Positions 1 to 6,861 of a stretch of DNA of 38,376 bases are shown here, in pieces (position 1 is the stretch's first letter; the number at the start of each line of letters is the position of its first letter). The DNA is taken from the NCBI GenBank assembly GCA_900543095.1, contig UQQD01000016.1, positions 1 through 38,376 of the forward strand, given 5' to 3'. Position numbers and translations under genes: made by a program. The stretch is from an uncultured Ruminococcus sp. GTDB lineage: Bacteria > Bacillota > Clostridia > Oscillospirales > Acutalibacteraceae. Under the pieces are notes generated by a model. That model was not told the DNA's origin, did no database searches, and worked only from the letters and a program-made list of their open reading frames with translations.

Positions 1-59
1 CCCTTGTTTTGTTGCAGCAGACGGGGCATAGTATAAACTTTTCTTTTTGCATTAGGCAT
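1..59 (-). CDS. 5' end of an unidentified gene, cut by the window edge
   Basis: Reading leftward, a GGAGG-type ribosome-binding site (positions 62-67) precedes an ATG at 59 that opens a frame running off the window edge: MPNAKRKVYTMPRLLQQNK. It follows the M56 peptidase gene by 31 bp on the same strand, so it may be the third gene of that operon or the first gene of the next unit. Only 19 residues are visible. They are basic, like the N-termini of some clostridial serine recombinases, but that resemblance is weak and I do not assign a function. Confidence 0.5.
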   Translation of the reverse strand, partial: MPNAKRKVYTMPRLLQQNK

Positions 60-90
60 ATTTCCTCCGACTCACAAACGCAAGATTTCC

Positions 91-1404
91 TTAGCTATTG
101 TTGCCAAGGAAAGCCGCAAGTCCCTTTTGCACTTCTGCTGGGTCTTTGACACTATATGTGAAAGAAAGTGTTGCGTTTGTTTCAATCCAAATCTTAGAAT
201 AATCAGAAGTGAAGCTGATTACGGAGTCCATAGAATTGTCTGCTCGGTAAAATGTAATTTTATTATTTCCCTCGCTGTCATTCCAAGAGCCTCTCTTGAC
301 TTCTTTCGTGTTGATCTCAATGCCTTCTATGAAATTCAACAGTTGATTGAAACCTTCACTGTCTGTAATGGTCGTATTTCCATCGGCAGTTTTTATTGCG
401 GCATGAGTTGCGGACTGCGTAGCTATTGCGGGAATGCCTGTAATAGCATCCTTTGTCGTCGCATACTGCGGATGGTTGGGAATAAGGCATATTGCAATGA
501 CCGCAATTAAAATTACCGCCCCTAAACCTGCAAATCCAATGATTTTTTTCGTGTTTGATTTCATAACATTCTTAATCCTTTCTTTGAGATTTCCCTCGGC
601 AAACGCCATCGGTACGCCAAGTGTGCTTTTTTCAATAGAAAGCTCTAAAAGCGACTGGCTGTATTCTTTGCGAATATCCTCCTTTGAATTTCTGATTACG
701 CTTTCATCGCAGGACATTTCCATATCGGTAACGAACAGCTTGAACGCAAGCCACACAAGAGGGTTAAACCAATGCAGGATAAGAACCACATATCCCAATA
801 TTTTTGCAAGGTTATCACGCCGAGTGAGATGCGTCTGTTCGTGGGCAATTACATATTCCTGTGCGTCAGCCAAATTGCTCGGCAAGTATATTTTTGGATT
901 TCGCAATCCAAGCGCAAAGGGCGTGCTGATTACTTGCGAAATATAAATATTATCCCGAAGAAGGACGGCACTCTGTAATTTCTTTTTGAGTCTGGAATAT
1001 GAGCGTATGCTATACAGGCAAAACGCAAAAACGCCGATGAACCATATAATCTTCCCCCAAAAGGTAAATATCTGATATACATTTGCGTTAGAACCGAAAA
1101 CCTCAGTTGCCACAACAGGGTTGATTACGCTGTCTATTGCTTTTATACCCGTTTCCACATAAGGGGTTTCAATGTAAAGCATATCCGTAGACAGCGGCGT
1201 TGTGTTGAACGGCAATATGCTCAAAACGCTTTCAAAGGAAACGGGAACAAGCAGGCGGAAAAAGGCAACAAACCACAATGCGTAGGAGAAAACCTTTGGA
1301 GCTTTTTTCAGCAGCAGCCGTGCCAGTATAATAATTAAGATGGCGAAGCTGCCCGTAATACTCATATTTATAATATCGAGAAATACTTTGTCGCTCATAG
1401 TCAT
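91..1404 (-). CDS. M56-family (BlaR1/MecR1-like) membrane metallopeptidase without PBP sensor domain
   Basis: A 437-residue integral membrane protein of the BlaR1/MecR1 peptidase M56 family. It has hydrophobic segments near residues 10-32, 38-56, 110-132, 203-222 and 284-307, and the zinc motif HEQTH at 188-192 in the context IAHEQTHLTRRDN, followed by the family's CDE region near 232. In characterised homologues this domain inactivates the partner BlaI repressor. Canonical BlaR1 is about 590 residues with an external penicillin-binding domain. Here only about 130 residues follow the last membrane segment and no SxxK/KTG transpeptidase motifs are visible, so the signal is probably not a beta-lactam. 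The ATG overlaps the stop of the upstream blaI-like gene (ATGA), showing translational coupling; a second ATG two codons in is an alternative start. Confidence 0.85.
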   Translation of the reverse strand: MTMSDKVFLDIINMSITGSFAILIIILARLLLKKAPKVFSYALWFVAFFRLLVPVSFESVLSILPFNTTPLSTDMLYIETPYVETGIKAIDSVINPVVATEVFGSNANVYQIFTFWGKIIWFIGVFAFCLYSIRSYSRLKKKLQSAVLLRDNIYISQVISTPFALGLRNPKIYLPSNLADAQEYVIAHEQTHLTRRDNLAKILGYVVLILHWFNPLVWLAFKLFVTDMEMSCDESVIRNSKEDIRKEYSQSLLELSIEKSTLGVPMAFAEGNLKERIKNVMKSNTKKIIGFAGLGAVILIAVIAICLIPNHPQYATTKDAITGIPAIATQSATHAAIKTADGNTTITDSEGFNQLLNFIEGIEINTKEVKRGSWNDSEGNNKITFYRADNSMDSVISFTSDYSKIWIETNATLSFTYSVKDPAEVQKGLAAFLGNNS

Positions 1405-1763
1405 TCCTCTGCATTTTGGTCAATGATTTTCTGTATTTCAGCGATTTCCTGCTTTGAGAGCTTTTTGCGGCGAGTAAACGCCACTAAGAATTGTGGCAGA
1501 GAACCGTTGAATGTTTCTTCCACGAAGCCCTCACTTTGCTTCGTAAACCACTCCTGCTTTGAAAGGACAGAAACGACATCGCCTGAATTGTTTTGAAAAA
1601 TGCCCTTATCACAAAGACGCTTCAGCATCGTATATGTGGTGGATTTCTTCCAAGAGAATTTCTGCTCACAAAGCTGCACCAATCCTCCAGAGGAAATCGG
1701 CTCATTCTCCCAAATTAAGTTGGCAAACTCCAGCTCCATATCTCCAAGTTTGTAATTTTTCAT
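1401..1763 (-). CDS. BlaI/MecI-family winged-helix repressor
   Basis: A 120-residue protein that fits the BlaI/MecI/CopY family in length and layout: a winged helix-turn-helix over residues 5-70 (LGDMELEFANLIWE, then TTYTMLKRLCDKGIF) and a C-terminal dimerisation helix. The family represses its own operon and is inactivated by proteolysis by the M56 partner, which is encoded directly downstream with overlapping stop and start. The start ATG has an AAGGAGG site 7 nt upstream. Two inverted repeats sit in its promoter, so autoregulation is expected. Nearby genes include no recognisable beta-lactamase, so the regulated function may be the two-gene module itself, the cut-off gene at the window edge, or something elsewhere. 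Confidence 0.87.
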   Translation of the reverse strand: MKNYKLGDMELEFANLIWENEPISSGGLVQLCEQKFSWKKSTTYTMLKRLCDKGIFQNNSGDVVSVLSKQEWFTKQSEGFVEETFNGSLPQFLVAFTRRKKLSKQEIAEIQKIIDQNAEE

Positions 1764-1779
1764 TATAATCCTCCTTGTG

Positions 1780-1837
1780 GGTCTACAAGCATTAGACCTC
1801 TGCTTATAGTCTAACGCCTGTAGACCTGTTTTGTCAA
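1780..1837 (-). promoter_or_regulatory. blaI-like promoter with two operator palindromes
   Basis: On the minus strand a -35 TTGACA (1832-1837) is followed by an 18-bp spacer and a weak -10 TAGACT (1808-1813). Two inverted repeats with the same half-site lie over and downstream of the -10: GTCTA-N7-TAGAC at 1809-1825, and GGTCTA-N7-TAGACC at 1780-1798, centres 28 bp apart. The spacing and position fit paired dimer sites of the BlaI-like repressor. The half-site GTCTA differs from the TACA/TGTA core known for staphylococcal BlaI/MecI, so the link to this repressor is inferred from position. Confidence 0.7.
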
Positions 1838-1932
1838 GAGGAAAACAAAAAGTTTACAAATTCTTTGCTGCCAATACTCTGACAGCATTCAATATAAAAC
1901 TCTTTGTATTCTTTTTTAAAATCGAAAGCCAT
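1834..1932 (-). pseudogene. Truncated GyrI-like (small-molecule-binding) protein remnant
   Basis: A 32-codon frame with a good AAGGAG site 6 nt before the ATG, directly after the hydrolase gene (10 bp gap). Its first residues, MAFDFKKEYKEFY, match from memory the conserved N-terminus of clostridial GyrI-like/AraC-effector-binding-domain proteins, usually about 200 residues. After that the similarity stops and the frame ends at a TGA inside the TTGACA of the blaI promoter. The likeliest reading is a decayed or truncated third gene of the tetR-hydrolase operon, cut by the junction with the blaI block. It could also be a genuine small peptide. Confidence 0.5.
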
Positions 1933-1942
1933 AATGTTCTCC

Positions 1943-2869
1943 TTATAAATCTCTATTTATTATAAATTTTGAAATAGCTTGCTTAATTTCTTCCCCGTGT
2001 CCTTCCATCAAGTGTCCACCGCTTTCAAAAGAAATGAAGGTACAGTTTGGAAATCTTCTGATTGCTTTTTCGGTATCTGCATAATTGACTAATTTATCAT
2101 CCTTTGCTTGAAAAGCCAATGTTGGTACTTGCAAATCTTCAATATGATAATCGTCATAATTTTTTGCCATATCAAGATTTGTTACAGAGGCATCTAATAC
2201 CACACCGTCTTTTCTCTCGCTGACAGGAAGCATACTGTAAATCGTAGACGGTTCCATTCCCATAATCGGTTCAAATAGCGGACTGATAAGAAACATTGTA
2301 AAATCATTACACAAAAAAGCAGGCGGTCCCGCATATTCAGAACATTTCTCAGGCTTTTCTGCAAAAGGCATTGCAGAACAGTATAAAATCAACCCCTTTG
2401 TGCGTTCCGGATAATCCGAAGCAAAGCGAATAGCAACGCTTCCTCCTGCCGATGTTGCCAGTAGATACACCTTGTCAATACCTAATTTATCCAGCAATTC
2501 CGCATATGCTCTTGCTTGCTCAGCAGGCGTTCCGTCACCCAAAATATCGCTGCCCAAATATCCAAACCGCGATGGTGCAATAATCCTGTAATCTGAACTT
2601 AAATCTTCGCAGGTGTCGTAGGCTTGGTCGTAGCCACCGAAAATCCCGTGTACAGACAGGATTGTTTCGCCTTCGCCGGTGTCAACATAACTCAATTTCC
2701 CATAACTCAAATTAACCGTTTCTGCCCCATAAGCGGCAAGCCGTTCTTTACTTTCTTTCACGGCAATATTACACCGTATTCCTTGTACAATAAGATATAC
2801 CGCAAGTAAAAGCAGAATACCTCCAACGATATATACCCACATCTGTTTATACCAAGCCTTTCTTCCCAT
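1943..2869 (-). CDS. Membrane-anchored alpha/beta hydrolase
   Basis: A 308-residue alpha/beta-hydrolase-fold protein. One N-terminal transmembrane segment (about residues 11-30, preceded by RKAWYK) should anchor it, with the catalytic domain probably outside. The oxyanion HG motif is at SVHGIFGG (72-79); the nucleophile elbow is ATSAGGS with Ser140 (Ala replaces the first Gly of GxSxG); the likely acid is in the AKDDKLV segment and the base is in SGGHLMEGHG near the C-terminus. Substrate cannot be told from sequence. I place the start at ATG 2869 rather than the further upstream in-frame ATG at 2902, because AAGGGA lies 8 nt before it and the longer form would overlap the tetR end. It sits 2 bp after the TetR gene in one operon. 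Confidence 0.85.
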   Translation of the reverse strand: MGRKAWYKQMWVYIVGGILLLLAVYLIVQGIRCNIAVKESKERLAAYGAETVNLSYGKLSYVDTGEGETILSVHGIFGGYDQAYDTCEDLSSDYRIIAPSRFGYLGSDILGDGTPAEQARAYAELLDKLGIDKVYLLATSAGGSVAIRFASDYPERTKGLILYCSAMPFAEKPEKCSEYAGPPAFLCNDFTMFLISPLFEPIMGMEPSTIYSMLPVSERKDGVVLDASVTNLDMAKNYDDYHIEDLQVPTLAFQAKDDKLVNYADTEKAIRRFPNCTFISFESGGHLMEGHGEEIKQAISKFIINRDL

Positions 2870-2871
2870 CG

Positions 2872-3486
2872 TTAGTGTCCCTTTATCCCATAAGTATTGC
2901 AAAATTCCTGTACCATTAAGGTTAATTCCTCGGTTGCTTCTTCAATCATATCAGGGTGCGTATCATATTTTTGCAACAAATAGAAGATAGGCGTATAAAA
3001 GCGTAGTGCAATAATATGTGGATTTTCTTTCTTGATAATTTTTGCTTGTATTAAATCAGAAAATATCTTTTCCTCGTGCCTTACTGCACCATTTATAAAT
3101 AAATCCTCAAACAGCTCATTTAATTCCGGATTATGATAGCGTTCAATCATCAGCATTTTTCTGAATTTTGCGGCAACATCATCTTGCCAATAAAACATAA
3201 ACAAATTGTTTGCTATTTCAATAATAGTTTCCATATTTGCAGTTTGATAGTTAATATTCGCATTAGGGGTATCGGGCAATCGCAGACCGGTCCTAATGTC
3301 TTCCATTCTTTCGGAAAAAACCTTTACGCATGAATCAAAAATTTCTTGTTTATTTTTATAGTGCTTATATAACGACGGAGCTTTAATGCCGACAGCATCG
3401 GCTATATCACCGACATAAACAGAACTATATCCCTTTTCGGAAAAAAGAGTGAGTGCTTCATTTAAGATTTTTTGTTTTGTATTCAT
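2872..3486 (-). CDS. TetR/AcrR-family transcriptional repressor
   Basis: A 204-residue TetR-family regulator. The N-terminal DNA-binding domain spans about residues 1-50 (KQKILNEALTLFSEKGY, then the recognition region VGDIADAVGIKAPSLYKHYKNKQEIF), followed by a helical ligand-binding domain rich in aromatic residues. The ligand is unknown. The gene is first in an operon with the membrane hydrolase, and the promoter carries two palindromes that are natural operators for it, so it very probably represses its own transcription and the hydrolase until a ligand appears. The start ATG has TAGGAGG 7 nt upstream. Confidence 0.92.
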   Translation of the reverse strand: MNTKQKILNEALTLFSEKGYSSVYVGDIADAVGIKAPSLYKHYKNKQEIFDSCVKVFSERMEDIRTGLRLPDTPNANINYQTANMETIIEIANNLFMFYWQDDVAAKFRKMLMIERYHNPELNELFEDLFINGAVRHEEKIFSDLIQAKIIKKENPHIIALRFYTPIFYLLQKYDTHPDMIEEATEELTLMVQEFCNTYGIKGH

Positions 3487-3499
3487 AAATACCTCCTAA

Positions 3500-3552
3500 A
3501 GCTAATTGATATTAGCTATTTTTATTATAAGCTAATTTAAATTAGCTGTCAA
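3500..3552 (-). promoter_or_regulatory. tetR-hydrolase promoter with twin palindromic operators
   Basis: A full-consensus promoter on the minus strand: TTGACA (3547-3552), 17-bp spacer, TATAAT (3524-3529). The spacer is almost exactly occupied by a perfect 18-bp palindrome AGCTAATTTAAATTAGCT (3530-3547). A second copy, AGCTAATTGATATTAGCT with 7-bp arms, lies between the -10 and the start codon (3500-3517), centre to centre 30 bp. This is a typical tight TetR-type autorepression arrangement; assignment to the adjacent TetR is inferred. Confidence 0.85.
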
Positions 3553-3657
3553 GAGCTATAGCGGCAATAATCCAATTTTATCTGCTGTTTCATTGTTTGA
3601 TAATCCTTGATTCTTTAAGTTTATCAATTCATTTTAATATTTTTTTATTCTTGGCAT

Positions 3658-3698
3658 AAAAAACCTCCTATGGTAGTTTTTATTCTACCATAGGAGGT
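3658..3698 (-). terminator. Rho-independent terminator (end of PAP2-beta-helix operon)
   Basis: Perfect 14-bp inverted repeat, ACCTCCTATGGTAG (3663-3676) and its complement (3685-3698), with an 8-nt loop. Read on the minus strand it is followed by a run of six T (3658-3663), so it terminates leftward transcription from the operon ending at 3788 and insulates the tetR block. Confidence 0.8.
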
Positions 3699-3710
3699 CC
3701 CTTTTCCTAT

Positions 3711-3755
3711 TGTCCACTTTTGATGGACTTGTTCACATTTAGTGACAGTCCCTTT
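3711..3755. mobile_element. Possible insertion-sequence end remnant
   Basis: Two similar 20-bp units lie side by side: TGTCCACTTTTGATGGACTT (3711-3730) and TGTTCACATTTAGTGACAGT (3730-3749). Each is a small inverted repeat. Repeated terminal units of this look occur at the ends of IS21-type elements, and the site marks the border between the accessory block and the core genes. No transposase is present, so this is a tentative remnant. The rest of 3553-3787 holds nothing else I can recognise. Confidence 0.3.
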
Positions 3756-3787
3756 GCTGTGCTTTGCTTTCAAATCAGAAAATTTGT

Positions 3788-4459
3788 TCAGATTTTCTCC
3801 GCAACTTCACCCAAACGTTTATAAATACTGTTTTCGGGTACATATCCTCTTACAAAAGACAGGGGATAGATGCTGGTGCTTCTTCCGATTACCGAGCCGG
3901 GGTTCAGTACGCTGTTGCAGCCTACCTCAACAAAATCGCCGAGCATTGCCCCGAATTTTTTGATGTTGGTTTCTATCTTTTCGTCGTCGCACAAAACCGT
4001 GACAAGGCTTTTGTCACTCTTTAAATTTGAAGTAATTGTTCCTGCACCCGTGTGAGCCTTATAGCCCAAAATACTGTCGCCTATGTAATTATAGTGCGGC
4101 GTTTGAACTCCGTCAAAAAGAATTGAATTCTTTAATTCGGTTGAGTTGCCCACAACAGCACCCTTGCCGACGATAGCACTTCCTCTGATAAAGGCGCATT
4201 GTCTTACCTCGGCGTCCTCACAAACAATAAGCGGACCGCCGAGATATGCGGAATCAAAAACCCTTGCGCTTTTTGCAACCCACACATTTTCGGATCTTTG
4301 CTCGTAAATCTTCGGGTCGAGGGTTTTGCCAAGCTCAATTATGAAGTCTTTGATTTTCGGCAAAGCCTCCCAAGGATATTCAATGCTCTCCAAAAGGGGT
4401 TTTGCAATGGTTTTGGTGTAATCAAAAAGATTTTTTGCAAGCAGATGTTCATTACTCAT
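3788..4459 (-). CDS. Left-handed beta-helix (hexapeptide repeat) transferase-like protein
   Basis: A 223-residue protein built mostly of hexapeptide repeats of the left-handed beta-helix fold (for example VWVAKSARVFDSAYLGGPLIV, AFIRGSAIVGKGAVVGNS, FVEVGCNSVLNPGSVIGRS). Such proteins are often annotated as UDP-N-acetylglucosamine pyrophosphorylase-like because they resemble the GlmU C-terminal acetyltransferase half. No nucleotidyltransferase domain (GxGTRM) is present, so it is not a GlmU. It probably acts on a nucleotide sugar or sugar phosphate, but the substrate is unknown. The ATG lies 3 bp after the PAP2 stop, with a GAAGGA site inside the end of that gene, so the two are co-translated. 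Confidence 0.75.
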   Translation of the reverse strand: MSNEHLLAKNLFDYTKTIAKPLLESIEYPWEALPKIKDFIIELGKTLDPKIYEQRSENVWVAKSARVFDSAYLGGPLIVCEDAEVRQCAFIRGSAIVGKGAVVGNSTELKNSILFDGVQTPHYNYIGDSILGYKAHTGAGTITSNLKSDKSLVTVLCDDEKIETNIKKFGAMLGDFVEVGCNSVLNPGSVIGRSTSIYPLSFVRGYVPENSIYKRLGEVAEKI

Positions 4460-4462
4460 TTT

Positions 4463-5065
4463 TCATTTTTCCTTCTCTGTAATAGTATCATCAATTTTTT
4501 TATATTTTAGGTCGCCCGAAAGCTTTTTGTCAAAGCCTGTTTTTTTGAATATAACAAGCACGGTAATTGCGGATAATATTCCGAGTATTATTCCGCATAA
4601 TACGTCCGACGGAAAGTGGACGTAATTATACAAACGTGAAAAAGCTATCAGTATTGCAAGCACAAGCGCAGGAATACCGAATTTTTTGTCACGAAAAAAC
4701 ATAACCGTCGCAGCCGCAAACGAAGAACAGCTATGTCCCGACGGGAAGCTGTAGCTTGAGGGCGGTTTTACCGAAAGGATAATGTCGGTATTTATCAAAA
4801 ACGGTCTTGGACGGCATACCAGATTTTTAAGCCCGACTTCGCCAACGAGAAATCCGAGCAGCAGCGCACACAGCACCATAACGCCCATCGCCCTTGTTTT
4901 GCGAAAGCAGAGCATTATTATTGCGGCAAATATCCAAATCCAGCCGAATTCGCCTATAATGCTGAGAAATTTCATCACAGCATCAAGAAAGTCGCATCTG
5001 ATTGTATTTTGAATAAAATCAAGTATTGAAAAATCAATGTTCATTATTGTTTCAATAAAATTCAC
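4463..5065 (-). CDS. PAP2-family membrane phosphatase
   Basis: A 200-residue polytopic membrane protein with the complete three-part phosphatase signature of the PAP2 superfamily: K80-x6-RP (KNLVCRPRP), PSGH (108-111) and SR-x5-H-x3-D (SRLYNYVHFPSD, 143-154). Family members dephosphorylate lipid phosphates such as undecaprenyl diphosphate or phosphatidate; which one is used here is not visible. Five to six hydrophobic segments place the active site on the outer face. The start is a GTG at 5065 with AAAGGA 9 nt upstream; the next in-frame ATG at 5044 has no ribosome-binding site. Confidence 0.88.
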   Translation of the reverse strand: MNFIETIMNIDFSILDFIQNTIRCDFLDAVMKFLSIIGEFGWIWIFAAIIMLCFRKTRAMGVMVLCALLLGFLVGEVGLKNLVCRPRPFLINTDIILSVKPPSSYSFPSGHSCSSFAAATVMFFRDKKFGIPALVLAILIAFSRLYNYVHFPSDVLCGIILGILSAITVLVIFKKTGFDKKLSGDLKYKKIDDTITEKEK

Positions 5066-5132
5066 AAAAACATTTCCTTTGAAAATATCCTTATTTATTT
5101 CGAAAGAAGGCAGACAGTTTATTTATACTTAA

Positions 5133-5161
5133 ATTATAGCAAATCATAATGCTTATTTCAA
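5133..5161 (-). promoter_or_regulatory. Sigma-A promoter for the PAP2 operon
   Basis: Minus strand TTGAAA (5156-5161), 17-bp spacer, TATAAT (5133-5138), about 70 bp upstream of the GTG start. Confidence 0.75.
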
Positions 5162-5213
5162 TAAATCGTCAGCACAACTCTTGTATAAATATATTGTGAG
5201 TTTAGAGAATAAG

Positions 5214-6464
5214 TTATTCGCCGATATAGTCTGAAATTTTTGAATATAGCTGTTCGTCAACGACAGCCTCAATCTTTATTCCGTTTGCTGTATATTCCTC
5301 GCTTATCAGCGTCCCTTTTTCGCGAATTTCGCCAGCAAGTCCTCCGGCGGAAAAAGGCAGTACGATATTGACCTTTTTAAGCCTTATCGGAAGATTTTCG
5401 TCAATGATTTCAAGAAGCTTATCAACACCGTCGCCTGTTCTTGCACTGATTTTTACATAGCTTTCAAATTCCTGTTCCATAGTATCTTTTTGCACAAGGT
5501 CGCATTTATTAAGCACGTTTATTATCGGCGTATCACCGCAATTAAGGCTTTCGAGCAGATCTTTTGTTACCGCAAGGTGCGTTCTTGCTTCATCGCTTGA
5601 CGCATCGCAAAGGTTGATTATAATGTCCGACTGAGCCGCCTCCTCAAGCGTTGAGCGGAATGCTTCAACCAGATGGTGCGGAAGTCTGCGTACAAGCCCA
5701 ACCGTGTCAATAAGCATAACGGTAACTCCGCTTGGCAGCTTTAATGCTCTTGACGTCGGGTCAAGCGTAGCAAATAGCTTATCCTGAGCAAGCACGCCTG
5801 CGTTTGTGAGATAATTCATCAGCGTTGATTTGCCTGCATTTGTGTATCCCACTATAGCGCAGGTTATTACGCCGTCCTTTTTGCGGCGCTTTCTGAGCAT
5901 ATTGCGATGTTTTTCAACCTCGGCAAGCTCAGCTTTGAGAGTCTCTGTTCTTCGTCTGATATGTCTTTTGTCGGTTTCAAGCTTTGTTTCGCCCGGACCT
6001 CTTGTGCCGATTCCGCCTCCTAGTCTGGACATTTCAACACCCTTGCCCGTAAGACGGGGCAGCATATACTTAAGCTGAGCAAGCTCAACCTGAAGCTTTC
6101 CTTCCTTTGAACGTGCACGCTGGGCAAAAATATCAAGTATCAGAGTTGTGCGGTCAATAACTCTTTTGTCTGTTTCATTTTCAATGTTTTTTATTTGCGT
6201 CGGTGACAATTCGGAGTCAACAACGATAATGTCCGTCTCCTGCTGCTTGCAAATTTCGGCAATCTCTTTTAGCTTGCCTGTTCCCACAAAGGTAGCCGAT
6301 TCAGGTCTGTCAAGCTTTTGCATAACAGTCAGTTCAGGCTCGGCACCTGCGCTTTTTACAAGTTCGGCAAGTTCCTCAAGTGAGGCTTCTGCGTCAAATT
6401 CTCCTGTATCTATGCTGAGAAGCAGAGCCTTTTGTATTTTTTCTTCATTGCTTTTAAGTTCCAT
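5214..6464 (-). CDS. hflX: GTPase HflX (ribosome-associated)
   Basis: A 416-residue HflX-family GTPase. The N-terminal HflX domain contains the family signature GGGIGTRGPGETKLE (149-163) followed by a basic coiled region. The G domain follows: G1 GYTNAGKST (206-214), G3 DTVGLVRRLP (253-262), G4 NKCD (319-322), G5 SAR. HflX binds the 50S E-site region and splits stalled or hibernating ribosomes. The gene stands alone on the minus strand with its own promoter; AAAGGA lies 8 nt before the ATG. Length is usual for Gram-positive HflX. Confidence 0.96.
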   Translation of the reverse strand: MELKSNEEKIQKALLLSIDTGEFDAEASLEELAELVKSAGAEPELTVMQKLDRPESATFVGTGKLKEIAEICKQQETDIIVVDSELSPTQIKNIENETDKRVIDRTTLILDIFAQRARSKEGKLQVELAQLKYMLPRLTGKGVEMSRLGGGIGTRGPGETKLETDKRHIRRRTETLKAELAEVEKHRNMLRKRRKKDGVITCAIVGYTNAGKSTLMNYLTNAGVLAQDKLFATLDPTSRALKLPSGVTVMLIDTVGLVRRLPHHLVEAFRSTLEEAAQSDIIINLCDASSDEARTHLAVTKDLLESLNCGDTPIINVLNKCDLVQKDTMEQEFESYVKISARTGDGVDKLLEIIDENLPIRLKKVNIVLPFSAGGLAGEIREKGTLISEEYTANGIKIEAVVDEQLYSKISDYIGE

Positions 6465-6566
6465 AAAGTTTTCCTTTTATAACCTGAGTGTAGATATTCA
6501 CTGCCTTTTAAACGGCGTATGTCACTTCAAAGCTTGCAATCTTTAGAAAGCTTTGCTTTGATTTAT

Positions 6567-6595
6567 ATTATACCACATAATATAACCTATTTCAA
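6567..6595 (-). promoter_or_regulatory. hflX promoter
   Basis: Minus strand TTGAAA (6590-6595), 17-bp spacer, TATAAT (6567-6572), giving a leader of about 90 nt before the hflX ATG. Confidence 0.75.
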
Positions 6596-6689
6596 TCTCT
6601 CGCCGGTTCTGCTGCTTGCAAGCAAAGCACAGCATTGCTCGGATTTAAAAAATATTCTATTAATATTCTTAGCAATTATTACAAAAATA

Positions 6690-6718
6690 TTGATATATAT
6701 AAATTAATAGTGTATAAT
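6690..6718 (+). promoter_or_regulatory. Promoter of a candidate small RNA / leader
   Basis: TTGATA (6690-6695), 17-bp spacer, TATAAT (6713-6718). Transcription would start near 6725, at the head of a structured region that ends in a terminator before the HdeD-like gene. Confidence 0.75.
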
Positions 6719-6724
6719 CTAATT

Positions 6725-6819
6725 AGGCAGCGGAAGCCGTAATCTCCCACGGAAGCTCTGAGGAGCTGACGCGCCCTTGCACTGTTTGCAGTCTGTAGCA
6801 GGCTCTGCTCAGATTTTTT
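6725..6819 (+). ncRNA. Candidate structured leader RNA or small RNA, unidentified class
   Basis: About 95 nt between a strong promoter and a rho-independent terminator, 43 bp upstream of the HdeD-like gene start. It is more GC-rich than its flanks. Visible helices: AGCTC/GAGCT with a TGAG loop (6754-6767), CCGT/ACGG flanking an unpaired stretch (6737-6752), and the terminator stem. The segment TCTGAG (6757-6762) is complementary to CTCAGA in the 3' arm of the terminator, so an alternative, antiterminator-like fold is possible. I do not recognise a known riboswitch or SRP/6S RNA consensus. It may be an attenuating leader of the downstream gene or an independent small RNA. Confidence 0.45.
6792..6819 (+). 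terminator. Terminator / attenuator upstream of the HdeD-like gene
   Basis: Stem TCTG(t)AGCAG paired with CTGCTCAGA (9 bp with one bulged T), 3-nt loop, followed by TTTTTT (6814-6819). Confidence 0.7.
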
Positions 6820-6861
6820 CTGATTTAAATGAATAAAAATATTACCATAGGAGGTTAATAT

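Noticed and set aside
3500..3547. tetR palindromes as further iron boxes because they also contain TTAGC/GCTAA
   Set aside because: The half-sites are in the opposite arrangement (AGCTAAT-N-ATTAGCT) with different spacing, and they lie at the tetR promoter.
3788..4459. GlmU (bifunctional UDP-GlcNAc pyrophosphorylase)
   Set aside because: Only the beta-helix part is present; the nucleotidyltransferase domain is missing and the protein is half the length.
6725..6819. SRP (4.5S) RNA or a known riboswitch
   Set aside because: The conserved SRP loop and the riboswitch consensus sequences I know are not present.
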